Shown here: piece by piece, positions 31,478 to 40,359 of the stretch
Layout: the number at the start of each line of letters is the position of its first letter
How positions within the stretch are numbered: the first letter of the stretch is position 1
NCBI RefSeq assembly: GCF_036194065.1
Contig: NZ_CP108095.1
Coordinates: 4,836,001 to 4,900,000 of the forward strand
DNA length: 64,000 nucleotides
Reading direction: 5' to 3'
Origin: Streptomyces sp. NBC_00239
GTDB lineage: Bacteria > Actinomycetota > Actinomycetes > Streptomycetales > Streptomycetaceae
Translations under genes and position numbers: made by a program
The notes under the pieces: generated by a model
What the model was told of the DNA's origin: nothing
The model's database searches: none
What the model saw: the letters and a program-made list of their open reading frames with translations, nothing else

Positions 31478-33709
31478 GTGGCCACCTTCCTCTACCGGCT
31501 CGGCAGGGGCGCCTTCCGGCGCCGCCGCCTCGTCGCCCTCGCCTGGGTCGCGCTGCTGGTGCTCGCCGGGTTCGGCGCGGCATCGGCCGCCACCCCGACG
31601 TCGAGCTCCTTCTCGATACCCGGCACGGAGGCCCAGAAGGCCTTCGACCTGATGGAACAGCGCTTCCCCGGCCAGCGCGCCGACGGAGCCACCGCCCGCG
31701 TCGTCTTCAAGGCGCCGGCCGGCAAGAAGGTCACCGACCCGGCCGTCAAGGCCGAGGTCGAGAAGACCGTCGCGGACCTGCGCGACGGCTCCGACCAGGT
31801 CGCGAACGTCGCCGACCCCTACGAGGCCAAGGCGACCAGCCAGGACGGCACGACCGCCTACGCCTCGGTCTCCTACAAGGTCAGCAGCATGGAGCTGACC
31901 GAGGACACCCGCGAGGCCCTCAAGGACTCCGGCGAGGCCGCCCAGAAGGCCGGCCTGACGGTGGAGATCGGCGGTGACGCGCTGATGACCATGCCGGAGC
32001 AGGGCTCCGGCGAGATCATCGGCGTGGCGATCGCGGCGATCGTCCTCGTCATCACCTTCGGCTCGCTGATCGCGGCCGGACTGCCGCTGCTCACCGCGCT
32101 GATCGGCGTCGGCATCGGCATCTCGTCCATCACCGCCCTGGCCAACGTCCTCGACCTCGGCACCACCACCTCCACCCTCGCGATGATGATCGGCCTCGCC
32201 GTCGGCATCGACTACGCGCTCTTCATCGTCTCCCGCTACCGGGCCGAGCTGGCCGAGGGCAGGGAGCGCGAGGAGGCCGCGGGCCGGGCGGTCGGAACCG
32301 CCGGATCCGCCGTCGTCTTCGCCGGCCTGACCGTGGTCATCGCCCTGGTGGGCCTGGCCGTCGTCAACATCCCGATGCTCAGCAAGATGGGCTTCGCGGC
32401 CGCCGGCACCGTGGTCATCGCGGTGCTGGTCGCCCTGACCCTGGTCCCGGCGATGATCGGCTTCGCCGGCAAGCGCGTCCTGCCGGCCGGCACCAAGTCC
32501 CGCCTCTTCGGCAAGGGCAAGCCGGCGGCCGGCGAGGCCAAGGCCAACGGCGGCACCCGCTGGGCCCGCTTCGTGCTGCGCCGCCCGATCATGGTCCTGC
32601 TGGTCGCGGTGATCGGCCTCGGCGCCGCCGCGATCCCCGTGTCCAAGCTGGAGATGGGTCTGCCGGACGAAGGCTCGCAGCCGGTGTCCACGACCCAGCG
32701 CAAGGCGTACGACATACTGTCGGACGGCTTCGGACCGGGCTTCAACGGCCCGCTGCTGATGATCGTCGACGGCAAGGACGCCAAGGACCTGGACGGCGCG
32801 GTCGAGAAGATCACCGACACCGTCAAGGGCATGCCCGGCGTCGCGGCCGTGATCCCCGGCCAGCCGAACAAGGCCGGCGACACCTCCACCGTCACCGTCA
32901 TCCCCAAGGACCGCCCGTCCTCGGAGAAGACCGAGGCCCTGGTCCACGAGATCCGCGACGCGGGCCCCGGGATCAAGACGGACACCGGCGCGCAGGTGCT
33001 GGTGACCGGCCAGACCGCGATGAACATCGACTTCTCGCAGAAGATGAACGACGCGCTGCTGCCCTACCTGGCACTGGTCGTCGGCCTCGCCTTCCTGCTG
33101 CTGATGCTCGTCTTCCGCTCCGTCCTGGTCCCGCTCAAGGCGGCCCTCGGCTTCCTGCTCTCCGTGGTCGCTGCCCTCGGCGCGGTCGTCGCGGTCTTCC
33201 AGTGGGGCTGGCTGGGCTCGCTCCTCGGAGTCGAGCAGACCGGCCCGATCATGAGCATGATGCCGATCTTCATGGTCGGCGTGGTGTTCGGCCTGGCCAT
33301 GGACTACGAGGTCTTCCTCGTCACCCGGATGCGCGAGGCGTACGTCCACGGCGAGCGGCCCGGCCAGGCGATCGTGACGGGCTTCCAGCACGGCGCCCGG
33401 GTGGTCACGGCCGCCGCGGTGATCATGATCGCGGTGTTCTCGGGCTTCATCGGCTCCAGCGAGCAGATGGTCAAGATGATCGGCTTCGGTCTCGCGATCG
33501 CGGTCTTCTTCGACGCCTTCGTGGTCCGCATGGCGATCGTGCCGGCGGTGCTGGCGCTGCTCGGCCACAAGGCCTGGTGGCTGCCGGGCTGGCTCGACAA
33601 GCTGCTCCCGAACGTCGACGTCGAGGGCGAGGGACTGCGCAAGCACCTCGACCGCGACGCGGGCGACCAGGGTGACCCGGACACCGACCGGCAGTTGGTC
33701 AACGCCTGA
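31478..33709 (+). CDS. MMPL-family RND transporter
   Basis: A 743-residue proton-driven membrane transporter with two repeats. Each has one TM, an extracytoplasmic domain and five clustered TMs. Landmarks are the first TM (LVALAWVALLVLAGFGAASA), the loop with GGDALM, the helix block GEIIGVAIAAIVLVITFGSL, the motif GLAVGIDYALFIVSRYR carrying the conserved Asp-Tyr pair, and the second-half equivalent FGLAMDYEVFLVTRMREAY. MMPL proteins export lipids, siderophores or antibiotics. It starts at GTG 31478 with GGGAG upstream, follows its TetR repressor gene, and is closed by a strong terminator. Confidence 0.95.
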   Translation: MATFLYRLGRGAFRRRRLVALAWVALLVLAGFGAASAATPTSSSFSIPGTEAQKAFDLMEQRFPGQRADGATARVVFKAPAGKKVTDPAVKAEVEKTVADLRDGSDQVANVADPYEAKATSQDGTTAYASVSYKVSSMELTEDTREALKDSGEAAQKAGLTVEIGGDALMTMPEQGSGEIIGVAIAAIVLVITFGSLIAAGLPLLTALIGVGIGISSITALANVLDLGTTTSTLAMMIGLAVGIDYALFIVSRYRAELAEGREREEAAGRAVGTAGSAVVFAGLTVVIALVGLAVVNIPMLSKMGFAAAGTVVIAVLVALTLVPAMIGFAGKRVLPAGTKSRLFGKGKPAAGEAKANGGTRWARFVLRRPIMVLLVAVIGLGAAAIPVSKLEMGLPDEGSQPVSTTQRKAYDILSDGFGPGFNGPLLMIVDGKDAKDLDGAVEKITDTVKGMPGVAAVIPGQPNKAGDTSTVTVIPKDRPSSEKTEALVHEIRDAGPGIKTDTGAQVLVTGQTAMNIDFSQKMNDALLPYLALVVGLAFLLLMLVFRSVLVPLKAALGFLLSVVAALGAVVAVFQWGWLGSLLGVEQTGPIMSMMPIFMVGVVFGLAMDYEVFLVTRMREAYVHGERPGQAIVTGFQHGARVVTAAAVIMIAVFSGFIGSSEQMVKMIGFGLAIAVFFDAFVVRMAIVPAVLALLGHKAWWLPGWLDKLLPNVDVEGEGLRKHLDRDAGDQGDPDTDRQLVNA

Positions 33710-33729
33710 TCCGCGGCTCCCGATGTGCC

Positions 33730-33769
33730 CGGCGGCCCGTCCGCACCTTCCGGTGCGGGCGGGCCGCCG
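33730..33769 (+). terminator. Terminator after the MMPL gene
   Basis: Eighteen-base arms, CGGCGGCCCGTCCGCACC and GGTGCGGGCGGGCCGCCG, pair fully with one wobble around a TTCC loop, followed by TGTTTT. This is one of the clearest rho-independent terminators in the window; it also lies downstream of the convergent SsgA-like gene. Confidence 0.88.
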
Positions 33770-33809
33770 TGTTTTCCGGCGCCTCGGCGCCGTCTTTTCC
33801 GGTGTGGTG

Positions 33810-34196
33810 TCAGCGTGCGGCGGGCGTGCGGCGGGGGGCCGCCGCGCCGGTGGCCGCGTACGTACGGCGCAGGAAGCGACGCAGGGCCGCGCTGTCGAAC
33901 TGGATGACGGCGACTCCCTCCGGCGAGTGAAGTTCCACCACGGTCTGCACCCGGCCGGCCGGCCAGACCCGGACGTCCCCGCTGCCGGTCGGCGACTGGA
34001 GGCCGGTCTCCAGCAGGGTCAGGGAGAAGACCCATTCGTTCTCGGTGCCCTCGGGGGAGAGGCCGGGCGGGAAGACGATCCGCACGGCCAGGGGCTCGGC
34101 GGGGGCGAAGCGGAGCGAGACCGGCACCGCGCGGTAGAGCGGGTCGTCGTTGATCACGCGTGCCCGTACCCGCTCTTCGATCGACGCAGAAGTCAC
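33810..34196 (-). CDS. ssgE: SsgA-like sporulation/cell-division protein, probably SsgE
   Basis: A 128-residue member of the SsgA-like (SALP) family, unique to sporulating actinomycetes and guiding septation, peptidoglycan handling and spore separation. The conserved run PVSLRFAPAEPLAVRIVFPP and then NEWVFSLTLLETGL is the family's core, followed by VRVWP and VVELHSPEGVAVIQFD. GTG 34196 has AGAGGAG seven bases upstream; the ATG at 34232 is less well placed. The symbol is proposed from neighbourhood: in S. coelicolor ssgE lies near PBP, pmt and cobalt-transport genes (from memory), as here. Another SALP subtype is possible. Confidence 0.8.
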   Translation of the reverse strand: MTSASIEERVRARVINDDPLYRAVPVSLRFAPAEPLAVRIVFPPGLSPEGTENEWVFSLTLLETGLQSPTGSGDVRVWPAGRVQTVVELHSPEGVAVIQFDSAALRRFLRRTYAATGAAAPRRTPAAR

Positions 34197-34284
34197 GGCC
34201 CGCTCCTCTGTTTTGTCATCTTTACTAACCAATGTCGCATATGCGGAGAGTTTTGCGTCGAGGCTTTTCGTGATGTGGACGCTC

Positions 34285-34315
34285 TTGCCAATCGTTTGCA
34301 GGTGAGCACTATTCT
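34285..34315 (+). promoter_or_regulatory. Candidate cbiM promoter overlapped by a Nur-like box
   Basis: TTGCCA-ATCGT-TTGCAG (34285-34301) resembles the nickel-responsive Nur operator pattern tTGCaa-N5-ttGCAA recalled for Streptomyces, matching 9 of 12 defined bases. TATTCT (34310-34315) is a plausible -10, with TTGCCA as a -35 at 19-bp spacing. The box lies about 70 bp upstream of a cobalt/nickel transporter start, where such control would make sense. Confidence 0.45.
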
Positions 34316-34369
34316 TGAGCGGTTAAGGATTTTGTAGGACCGAACACCGCAGGAAGCGGAGCCGCCCCC

Positions 34370-35464
34370 ATGCATGTGCCCGACGGATTCATCAACGCCC
34401 CCGTCTCCGTCGCCGCCGCGGTGGTGGCGGCCGGCGCCGTGACCCTCAGCCTGCGCGGCGCCCGCCGCGAACTCGCCGGGGCCGCCCACGGCACCGCCGG
34501 CGCCGACCGCACCGCGCCGCTCGCCGGCCTGGTCGCCGCCTTCATCTTCGCCGTCCAGATGCTCAACTTCCCGGTCGCCGCCGGCACCAGCGGGCACCTG
34601 CTCGGCGGCGCGCTCGCCGCGATACTCGTCGGCCCCTACACCGGCGTGCTCTGCGTCTCCGTGGTCCTGCTGATGCAGGGCATCCTCTTCGCGGACGGCG
34701 GCCTCACCGCACTCGGCGTGAACATCACCGTCATGGGCGTGGTCACCGTCGTCGTCGCCTACGCGACCTTCCGCGGCCTGCTCAAGGTGCTCCCCGCCAC
34801 CCGCCGCTCGGTGACCGTCGCCGCCTTCGCCGGCGCGCTGCTCTCCGTACCGGCCGCCGCCGTCGCCTTCACCGGCCTCTACGCCATCGGAGGGACCACC
34901 GACGTCTCCGTCGGCAAGGTCCTCACCGCGATGGTCGGCGTCCACACCCTGATCGGCATCGGCGAGGCCGCCATCACCGCCGCCACCGTCGGCGCCGTGA
35001 TCGCCGTCCGCCCCGACCTCGTCCACGGCGCCCGCGGCCTCACCACCCCGCTCAAGCTCCGCGTCGCCGGCGAACTGGTCGACGCCCCCGCCGCCGCACC
35101 GGTCCCCGCCGCCGCCCGCTCCACCCGTGCGGTGTGGGCCACCGGCCTGGTCACCGCGCTGCTCCTCGCCGGCTTCGTCTCCTTCTACGCCTCCGCCAGC
35201 CCCGACGGCCTGGAGAAGGTCGCCGCCGACCAGGGCATCGACGCCAAGGTCGAGGACCACGCGGCCAAGGACTCCCCGCTCGCCGACTACGGGATCAAGG
35301 ACGTCGCGGACGCCCGCCTCTCCGGCGGCCTCGCCGGCATGATCGGCGTCGGCGCGACCGTCGCCGTCGGCTCCGGGGTGTTCTGGGCCGTGCGCCGCCG
35401 CACCGCCGCCGCTGTGAACGCCGCCGAGACCGCACCCGCCGCCGTCGCGGGCGAAGCCCGCTGA
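34370..35464 (+). CDS. cbiM: CbiM-type ECF transporter substrate component fused to a PDGLE (CbiN-like) domain
   Basis: A 364-residue membrane protein. The N-terminus MHVPDGFINAPVS supplies the His2 metal ligand of CbiM/NikM proteins. Six to seven TMs follow, including FIFAVQMLNFPVAAGTSGHL and LCVSVVLLMQGILFADGG. After a Pro/Ala linker (residues about 240-260), a two-TM segment containing ASPDGLEKVAADQGI is the PDGLE/CbiN-like accessory domain, usually a separate protein. It captures Co2+ or Ni2+ for the ECF transporter. cbiQ starts 1 bp after its stop and cbiO overlaps cbiQ, so the three are one operon. Confidence 0.93.
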   Translation: MHVPDGFINAPVSVAAAVVAAGAVTLSLRGARRELAGAAHGTAGADRTAPLAGLVAAFIFAVQMLNFPVAAGTSGHLLGGALAAILVGPYTGVLCVSVVLLMQGILFADGGLTALGVNITVMGVVTVVVAYATFRGLLKVLPATRRSVTVAAFAGALLSVPAAAVAFTGLYAIGGTTDVSVGKVLTAMVGVHTLIGIGEAAITAATVGAVIAVRPDLVHGARGLTTPLKLRVAGELVDAPAAAPVPAAARSTRAVWATGLVTALLLAGFVSFYASASPDGLEKVAADQGIDAKVEDHAAKDSPLADYGIKDVADARLSGGLAGMIGVGATVAVGSGVFWAVRRRTAAAVNAAETAPAAVAGEAR

Positions 35465-35465
35465 C

Positions 35466-36227
35466 ATGGGGGCCGGCCACGCGCACAAGCTGTACCGGCA
35501 CGGGCACTCGCCCGTCCACGAGCTGCCGCCGCACTGCAAGCTGGCCGCGGCCTTCGGCTTCGTCGTGGTCGTCGTGTCCACCCCGCGCGAGGCGGTGTGG
35601 GCCTTCGGCCTCTACGCCCTGCTGCTCGCGGGCGTGGCCGCGGCCGCCCGGATCCCCGCCGGGTTCGTGCTGCGCCGGCTCCTCATCGAGATCCCGTTCG
35701 TCGCCTTCGCCGTCCTGATGCCCTTCGTCGCCGAAGGCCAGCGGACCGACGTCCTCGGGATGTCCCTCAGCGTCAACGGCCTCTGGGGCGCCTGGAACGT
35801 CCTGGCCAAGGGCACCCTCGGAGTCGCCGCCTCCGTGCTGCTCGCCTCCACCACCGAGCTGCGCGCCCTGCTGCTCGGCCTCCAGCGCCTCAGGCTGCCC
35901 GCGCAGCTCGTCCAGATCGCGTCGTTCATGATCCGGTACGGCGACGTCATCACCGACGAGCTGCGCCGGATGTCGATCGCCCGCCGCTCGCGCGGCTTCG
36001 AGGCGCGCGGCATCCGGCACTGGGGCGTGCTGGCCAAGACGGCCGGCGCCCTGTTCATCCGCTCGTACGAACGCGGCGAGCGGGTCCACCTGGCCATGGT
36101 CAGCCGCGGCTACACCGGCACCATGCCGGTCATCGACGAAGTCACCGCCTCGCGTGCGCAGTGGACGTACGCGGCGGCACTGCCCACGGCCGCCCTGGCC
36201 GTCTGCCTGACGGGATGGATCTTGTGA
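35466..36227 (+). CDS. cbiQ: ECF transporter transmembrane component CbiQ
   Basis: A 253-residue T-component that couples the substrate-binding CbiM to the ATPase. Four to five TMs are followed by a cytoplasmic coupling region with two Arg-rich short motifs typical of EcfT proteins: RRMSIARRSRGFEARG and ERVHLAMVSRGYTG (A-R-x-S-R-G pattern). The N-terminus, HKLYRHGHSPVHELPPHCKL, is the conserved amphipathic entry and is His-rich, as in many metal-type members. It follows the cbiM stop by one base. Its last bases contain the start of cbiO (GTGA). Confidence 0.93.
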   Translation: MGAGHAHKLYRHGHSPVHELPPHCKLAAAFGFVVVVVSTPREAVWAFGLYALLLAGVAAAARIPAGFVLRRLLIEIPFVAFAVLMPFVAEGQRTDVLGMSLSVNGLWGAWNVLAKGTLGVAASVLLASTTELRALLLGLQRLRLPAQLVQIASFMIRYGDVITDELRRMSIARRSRGFEARGIRHWGVLAKTAGALFIRSYERGERVHLAMVSRGYTGTMPVIDEVTASRAQWTYAAALPTAALAVCLTGWIL

Positions 36228-37030
36228 GCACCCGGCCCTCTCCCGACGCCCCGCCCTCTCCCGACGCCTCGCCCTCTCCCGACGCCCCGCCGTCGCTCGA
36301 CGTGTCCGGCCTGGCCTACGCGTACCCCGACGGACACCAGGCCCTGTTCGGGGTGGACCTCACCGTCGGCCGCGGCGAGCGGGTCGCGCTGCTCGGCCCG
36401 AACGGCGCCGGCAAGACCACCCTGGTCCTGCACCTCAACGGCATCCTCGGCGGCGGCATCGGCACCGTGCGGGTGGCCGGGCTGCCCGTCGACAAGCGCA
36501 ACCTCGCCGAGATCCGGCGCCGCGTCGGCATCGTCTTCCAGGACCCGGACGACCAGCTCTTCATGCCGACCGTGCGCGAGGACGTGGCCTTCGGACCGGC
36601 CGCCGCCGGACTGCGGGGCGCCGAGCTGGAGGCCCGGGTGCGGACCGCCCTCGACCGGGTCGGCATGGCGGAGTTCGCCGACCGGCCCCCGCACCACCTG
36701 TCCTTCGGACAGCGCAGGCGGGTCGCCGTCGCGACCGTCCTCGCGATGGAGCCGGAGATCCTCGTCCTGGACGAGCCCTCCTCCAACCTCGACCCCGCCT
36801 CGCGCCGCGAGCTCGCGGACATCCTGCGTTCGCTGGACGTCACCGTGCTGATGGTCACCCACGACCTGCCGTACGCGCTGGAGCTGTGCCCCCGCTCGGT
36901 GGTCCTCAGCGACGGCGTGATCGTCGCCGACGGCCGCACGCAGGAGCTGCTGTGCGACGACGACCTGATGCGGGCGCACCGCCTGGAGCTGCCCTTCGGC
37001 TTCGACCCGCGGTCGGTCTCGGTGCGCTGA
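36224..37030 (+). CDS. cbiO: ECF transporter ATPase CbiO
   Basis: A 268-residue ABC ATPase energising the CbiMQ complex. Walker A is GPNGAGKT (residues about 58-65), the Q-loop IVFQDPDDQLF, the signature HLSFGQRRRVAVA, Walker B ILVLDEPSSNLDP, and the H-loop VTHD. The first 25 residues are a Pro/Ser/Asp repeat (PSPDAPPSPDASPSPDAPPS) encoded by imperfect 18-bp direct repeats at about 36238-36295; this tail is not part of the fold and looks recently expanded. GTG 36224 overlaps the cbiQ stop; ATG 36215 is an alternative three codons upstream. Confidence 0.94.
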   Translation: MSTRPSPDAPPSPDASPSPDAPPSLDVSGLAYAYPDGHQALFGVDLTVGRGERVALLGPNGAGKTTLVLHLNGILGGGIGTVRVAGLPVDKRNLAEIRRRVGIVFQDPDDQLFMPTVREDVAFGPAAAGLRGAELEARVRTALDRVGMAEFADRPPHHLSFGQRRRVAVATVLAMEPEILVLDEPSSNLDPASRRELADILRSLDVTVLMVTHDLPYALELCPRSVVLSDGVIVADGRTQELLCDDDLMRAHRLELPFGFDPRSVSVR

Positions 37031-37125
37031 CGGGCCGACGGCGTCTGACGGGCCGGTGGTGTTCCGACAGGCCCCGCGCCCCGGTGGGCCGGTGGTGGTC
37101 CGACAGGCCGGCGCGCCGGGTCGGC

Positions 37126-38361
37126 TCAGAGCGCCGTGAGGGACGTACGGACCGCCCGGACCAGGGCCTGGGCCCGCGGATCGGCGGTGACGCTCCTGGC
37201 CAGCGCGTTGGTGACGTACCCCAGGGACACGCCGGCCTCGGGATCGGCGAAGCCCAGCGAACCGCCACGGCCGGGATGGCCGAACGACGCGGGCGAGAGC
37301 AGCGGCGAGGCCGGTCCGTGCAGCATGTAGCCCAGCCCGAACCGGGTGTTCACCACCAGCACCCGGTCCGGCCCCGCCGACTCCTCGGCGGCGGCCAGCG
37401 CCGTGGTCGCGGGGGCGAACAGCCGGGCCCCGCCGTCCTCCACGTCCCCGATGGTCGCCGCGTAGAACCGGGCCAGCGCCCGGGCCGTCGAGATGCCCGC
37501 CGAGGCGGGCAGTTCGGCGGCGCGGTAGCCGGGGTCGTTCTCGTCGGGCAGCGGGTCGATCGCCGCGAAGGCGCGGCGGGTCAGGGAGTTCGGGTCAGCA
37601 TAGGCATCGGACACGTTCCGCTTCGGCCGGGTGCGCAGCGCCCCCGCCGCGCTCTCCGGCGCCTCCACGGCCGCCACCCGGCCCACCCGGTGCGCCTCCG
37701 CTTCCGGCAGCCCGAGCCAGAACGCCAGCCCCAGCGGCTCGGCTATCTCCCGCGCGAACCACCGGCCGATGCTCTCCCCGGTCACCCGCAGCACCAGCTC
37801 GGACAGCAGCCAGCTGTACGTCTGTGCGTGGTAGCCGTGTGCCGTGCCGGGCTCCCAGAAGGCCCGCTGCGCGGCGACCGCCCGCGGCCCCGAGACCCCG
37901 TCGGCGGCCTGCGCCGGGGTCAGGCCGGTGTCGAGCGCGGGCACGCCCGCCCGGTGCGCGAGCAGGTGCCGCACCAGGGTCTTCTCCTTGCCGCCCGCCT
38001 TGAACTCGGGCCAGTACGCGCCGACCGGCGCGTCCAGGTCCAGCAGCCCGCGCTGGTGCAGCAGCAGCGGAACGGCCGCTGTCACGCCCTTCGTCGCCGA
38101 CCGCACGATCTGCGCGGTGCCCTCGGCCCAGGGCCCGGCGCCCTCGGCCGCGGACCCGGACCCGGGGGCCGCGCCGTCCGTGGAGGTCGTGGAGGCCGGG
38201 CCGGAGTCGGCGTCCTTGGTGCCCGCCCAGAGGTCGACCACCTTGCGGCCGTCGCGGTAGACGGCCACCGCCGCGCCGCGGTCGCCGCGCTCCTCGAAGT
38301 TCCGCACGAACGCGTCCCTGACCGGCTCGAAGCCCGCCGCCACCATGCCCTGGACGTCCAC
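37126..38361 (-). CDS. Serine hydrolase, beta-lactamase/EstB family
   Basis: A 411-residue class C beta-lactamase-like esterase. The S-x-x-K nucleophile motif is SATK (Ser88, Lys91); the tyrosine motif is probably YSWLLSELV in the QTYSW helix; the KTG equivalent is the HPGRGGS stretch near the C-terminus, as in EstB-type esterases. It has no signal peptide and no TM, so it is probably cytosolic and acts on esters rather than peptidoglycan. GTG 38361 (VDVQGMVAAGFEPV) was chosen because GGGGAG lies seven bases upstream; ATG 38412 would add 17 residues. It lies convergent to cbiO and downstream of the PBP gene on the same strand. Confidence 0.88.
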   Translation of the reverse strand: MDVQGMVAAGFEPVRDAFVRNFEERGDRGAAVAVYRDGRKVVDLWAGTKDADSGPASTTSTDGAAPGSGSAAEGAGPWAEGTAQIVRSATKGVTAAVPLLLHQRGLLDLDAPVGAYWPEFKAGGKEKTLVRHLLAHRAGVPALDTGLTPAQAADGVSGPRAVAAQRAFWEPGTAHGYHAQTYSWLLSELVLRVTGESIGRWFAREIAEPLGLAFWLGLPEAEAHRVGRVAAVEAPESAAGALRTRPKRNVSDAYADPNSLTRRAFAAIDPLPDENDPGYRAAELPASAGISTARALARFYAATIGDVEDGGARLFAPATTALAAAEESAGPDRVLVVNTRFGLGYMLHGPASPLLSPASFGHPGRGGSLGFADPEAGVSLGYVTNALARSVTADPRAQALVRAVRTSLTAL

Positions 38362-38639
38362 GTCCGTACTCCCCGGTAGTGCCCGGACACCCCGGTGGTG
38401 CCCGCTCACCATGGTGCAACGCCGGACGGCCCGCGCAGCTTCCGCAGCGCGCCGGGCCCGAGGTACGGCCCCGTTCCCTTCCTGCCGCGGCCCTGCTCCC
38501 GGGCTCGGGCTACGCGCGGACGCCGGCCGCCATCGAGTACCGGGGCACCTGGCTGGCCACCGGCACCCGGTCGGCCCCGGCACCGGGCCGGACAGCGACA
38601 GGGGTCGGACACCGGCCCCTACCGGAGAACCGGCCCCCG

Positions 38640-40259
38640 TCAGCCCGCGCGCAGTACCGCCGCCACGACCGGGCCCGCCGCGTCGGCGCCGTGGCCGCCG
38701 CCCTCGACCATGGCCGCGGCCGCGACGTCGTCGCTGAAACCCGTGAACCAGCTGTCCGGGCTGCCCGCGCCGTCCACCTCCGCCGAGCCGGTCTTCGCCC
38801 CCTTGTCCCCGCCGACCGAGGCCATCGCCCGGGCGCCGGTGCCGCTCGTCGCGGTCAGCCGCATCATGTCCCGCAACTGGCGGGCCACCGCGGGCTTCAT
38901 GGTGCGGGACGCGGTCGCGAGGGGCCGGTCGTCCAGGCCGGCCGGGACCAGTACCGGCTGGCGGAACACCCCGCTCTTCGCGGTGGCCGTGACCGAGGCC
39001 ATGTTGAGCGGGTTCATGGTGATCTCGCCCTGGCCTATGTACGCCGCCGCGGCGGCGGCCCCGGTCGCCTCCGGGACACTGCCGTCCTGCGAGACCACCC
39101 CGGTCTTCCAGTCCATGCCGATGCCGAAGACCTCATGGGCCTCTCGCGACAGGGCCTCGTCCTCGTCCACCGTGTCGATGCGCTTGATGAAGGCCGTGTT
39201 GCAGGACTGGGCGAACGCGGTCGCGAAATTCACCCCGGGCAGCTCCCGGTTGCCCAGGTTGTGGAAGGTCCGGCCGCCCCACTCCGCCTCCTTGACGCAC
39301 TGCGCCGGGGCGCTCGCCGAAGCCGCACCCCGGTCCATCAGCATCGCGGCCGTCACGATCTTCATCGTGGAGCCGGGCGCCCGCCGCCCCTCCATGGCCG
39401 CGTTGAACCCGTCCGCGCGGTGGTTGGCGACGGCCAGGATCTCGCCCGTGCTCGGTTTCACCGCCACCACCGAGGACTCCGGGAACTTCGCCACCGCCGC
39501 CTCCGCGGCCGCCTGCACCTTCGCGTCCAGCACGGTCGCGATCCGCGCCGGCTCCCCCTTGGCGAGGGTGACCAGGGTGCGCTTCGGCAGCTCCGCGGAC
39601 GCCGGCTCGATCCACAGCTCCGCGCCCGGCCGCCCGCCCGCCGTCGCCCCGTACGTCTCCCGCAGCCGCTCCAGCAGCGGCCGCAGCGACGGGTACCGCT
39701 CGGGGGTCAGCGGCTTGCCGTGCCGGTCCACCGCCTCGACGGCCGGCGCGGCGGGCTCCCCGCCGCGCAGCCGCTCGCCCCGGCGCAGCTCCGGGTGCAG
39801 CACCGACGGCTGCCAGTCCACCAGCGGATCCCGGCTGGTGACGCCCCGTACGACCGACAGCCGCGAGCGGTACGTGAACTCCTTGGCCGCGCCCCCGTAC
39901 GCGACCTCGGCGCGCACCGTGAACGGTACGGTCGCTCCGGTCGCGGCACCCGGGGTGATCTCGGCCCTCACGATGTGCGCGGCGCCCCGGTAGTCCGCCA
40001 CCGCGTCCCGTGCCGCGGACGGGTTGTCGGTCAGGGCGGCAGCGGCGGCCGTGTCCCCGGCGGCCCAGGCCGCGAGGAACTTGCGGGCCGTGTCCGCCAC
40101 TTCCTCCTCGGACGGCGGGCCGCTGCGGCGCTCGGCCGTCCCGGCGGACCCGCCGCCGGGCACCTCCGACTCCAGCAGGCCGTACAGCCCGTACCCCGCC
40201 CCGCCGGCCATCGCGAGGAACACCCCGCCGACGATGGCCCCCTTCACCGCTCCGCGCAC
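38640..40259 (-). CDS. Class B penicillin-binding protein (transpeptidase)
   Basis: A 539-residue PBP anchored by one N-terminal TM (VKGAIVGGVFLAMAGGAGYGL). The region after it (residues about 50-160) is an NTF2-like MecA-N-type domain (VADTARKFLAAWAAGDTAAA ...). The C-terminal transpeptidase domain carries all three motifs: STMK (Ser297, Lys300), SCN in FAQSCNTAF, and KTGSAEV. It crosslinks peptidoglycan. The MecA-N-like domain is shared with low-affinity PBPs. GTG 40259 has GGGGAGGGG seven bases upstream. A 32-bp palindrome ends 13 bp before the start codon. Confidence 0.92.
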   Translation of the reverse strand: MRGAVKGAIVGGVFLAMAGGAGYGLYGLLESEVPGGGSAGTAERRSGPPSEEEVADTARKFLAAWAAGDTAAAAALTDNPSAARDAVADYRGAAHIVRAEITPGAATGATVPFTVRAEVAYGGAAKEFTYRSRLSVVRGVTSRDPLVDWQPSVLHPELRRGERLRGGEPAAPAVEAVDRHGKPLTPERYPSLRPLLERLRETYGATAGGRPGAELWIEPASAELPKRTLVTLAKGEPARIATVLDAKVQAAAEAAVAKFPESSVVAVKPSTGEILAVANHRADGFNAAMEGRRAPGSTMKIVTAAMLMDRGAASASAPAQCVKEAEWGGRTFHNLGNRELPGVNFATAFAQSCNTAFIKRIDTVDEDEALSREAHEVFGIGMDWKTGVVSQDGSVPEATGAAAAAAYIGQGEITMNPLNMASVTATAKSGVFRQPVLVPAGLDDRPLATASRTMKPAVARQLRDMMRLTATSGTGARAMASVGGDKGAKTGSAEVDGAGSPDSWFTGFSDDVAAAAMVEGGGHGADAAGPVVAAVLRAG

Positions 40260-40271
40260 CGCAAACCCCTC

Positions 40272-40303
40272 CCCGTTATTTTGAACGCGCTCAAAATAAC
40301 GGG
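40272..40303. promoter_or_regulatory. 32-bp perfect palindrome at the PBP start
   Basis: Thirteen-base arms, CCCGTTATTTTGA and TCAAAATAACGGG, flank ACGCGC. On the minus strand the centre reads TTTTGAGCGCGTTCAAAA, resembling TetR-type operators. The palindrome ends just before the ribosome-binding site of the PBP gene, so it could be an operator, an mRNA leader hairpin, or both. The AT-rich arms stand out from the GC-rich surroundings. Confidence 0.65.
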
Positions 40304-40359
40304 TCCCCCGAGCCGTGTCCTGAGTACCGGTACTCAAGGGGCGCCGGGGGACGGGCGCT

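Noticed and set aside
34233..34369. Cobalamin riboswitch before cbiM
   Set aside because: The gap is only 137 bp and lacks a B12-box-like GCCACTG sequence, so a riboswitch of usual size would not fit.
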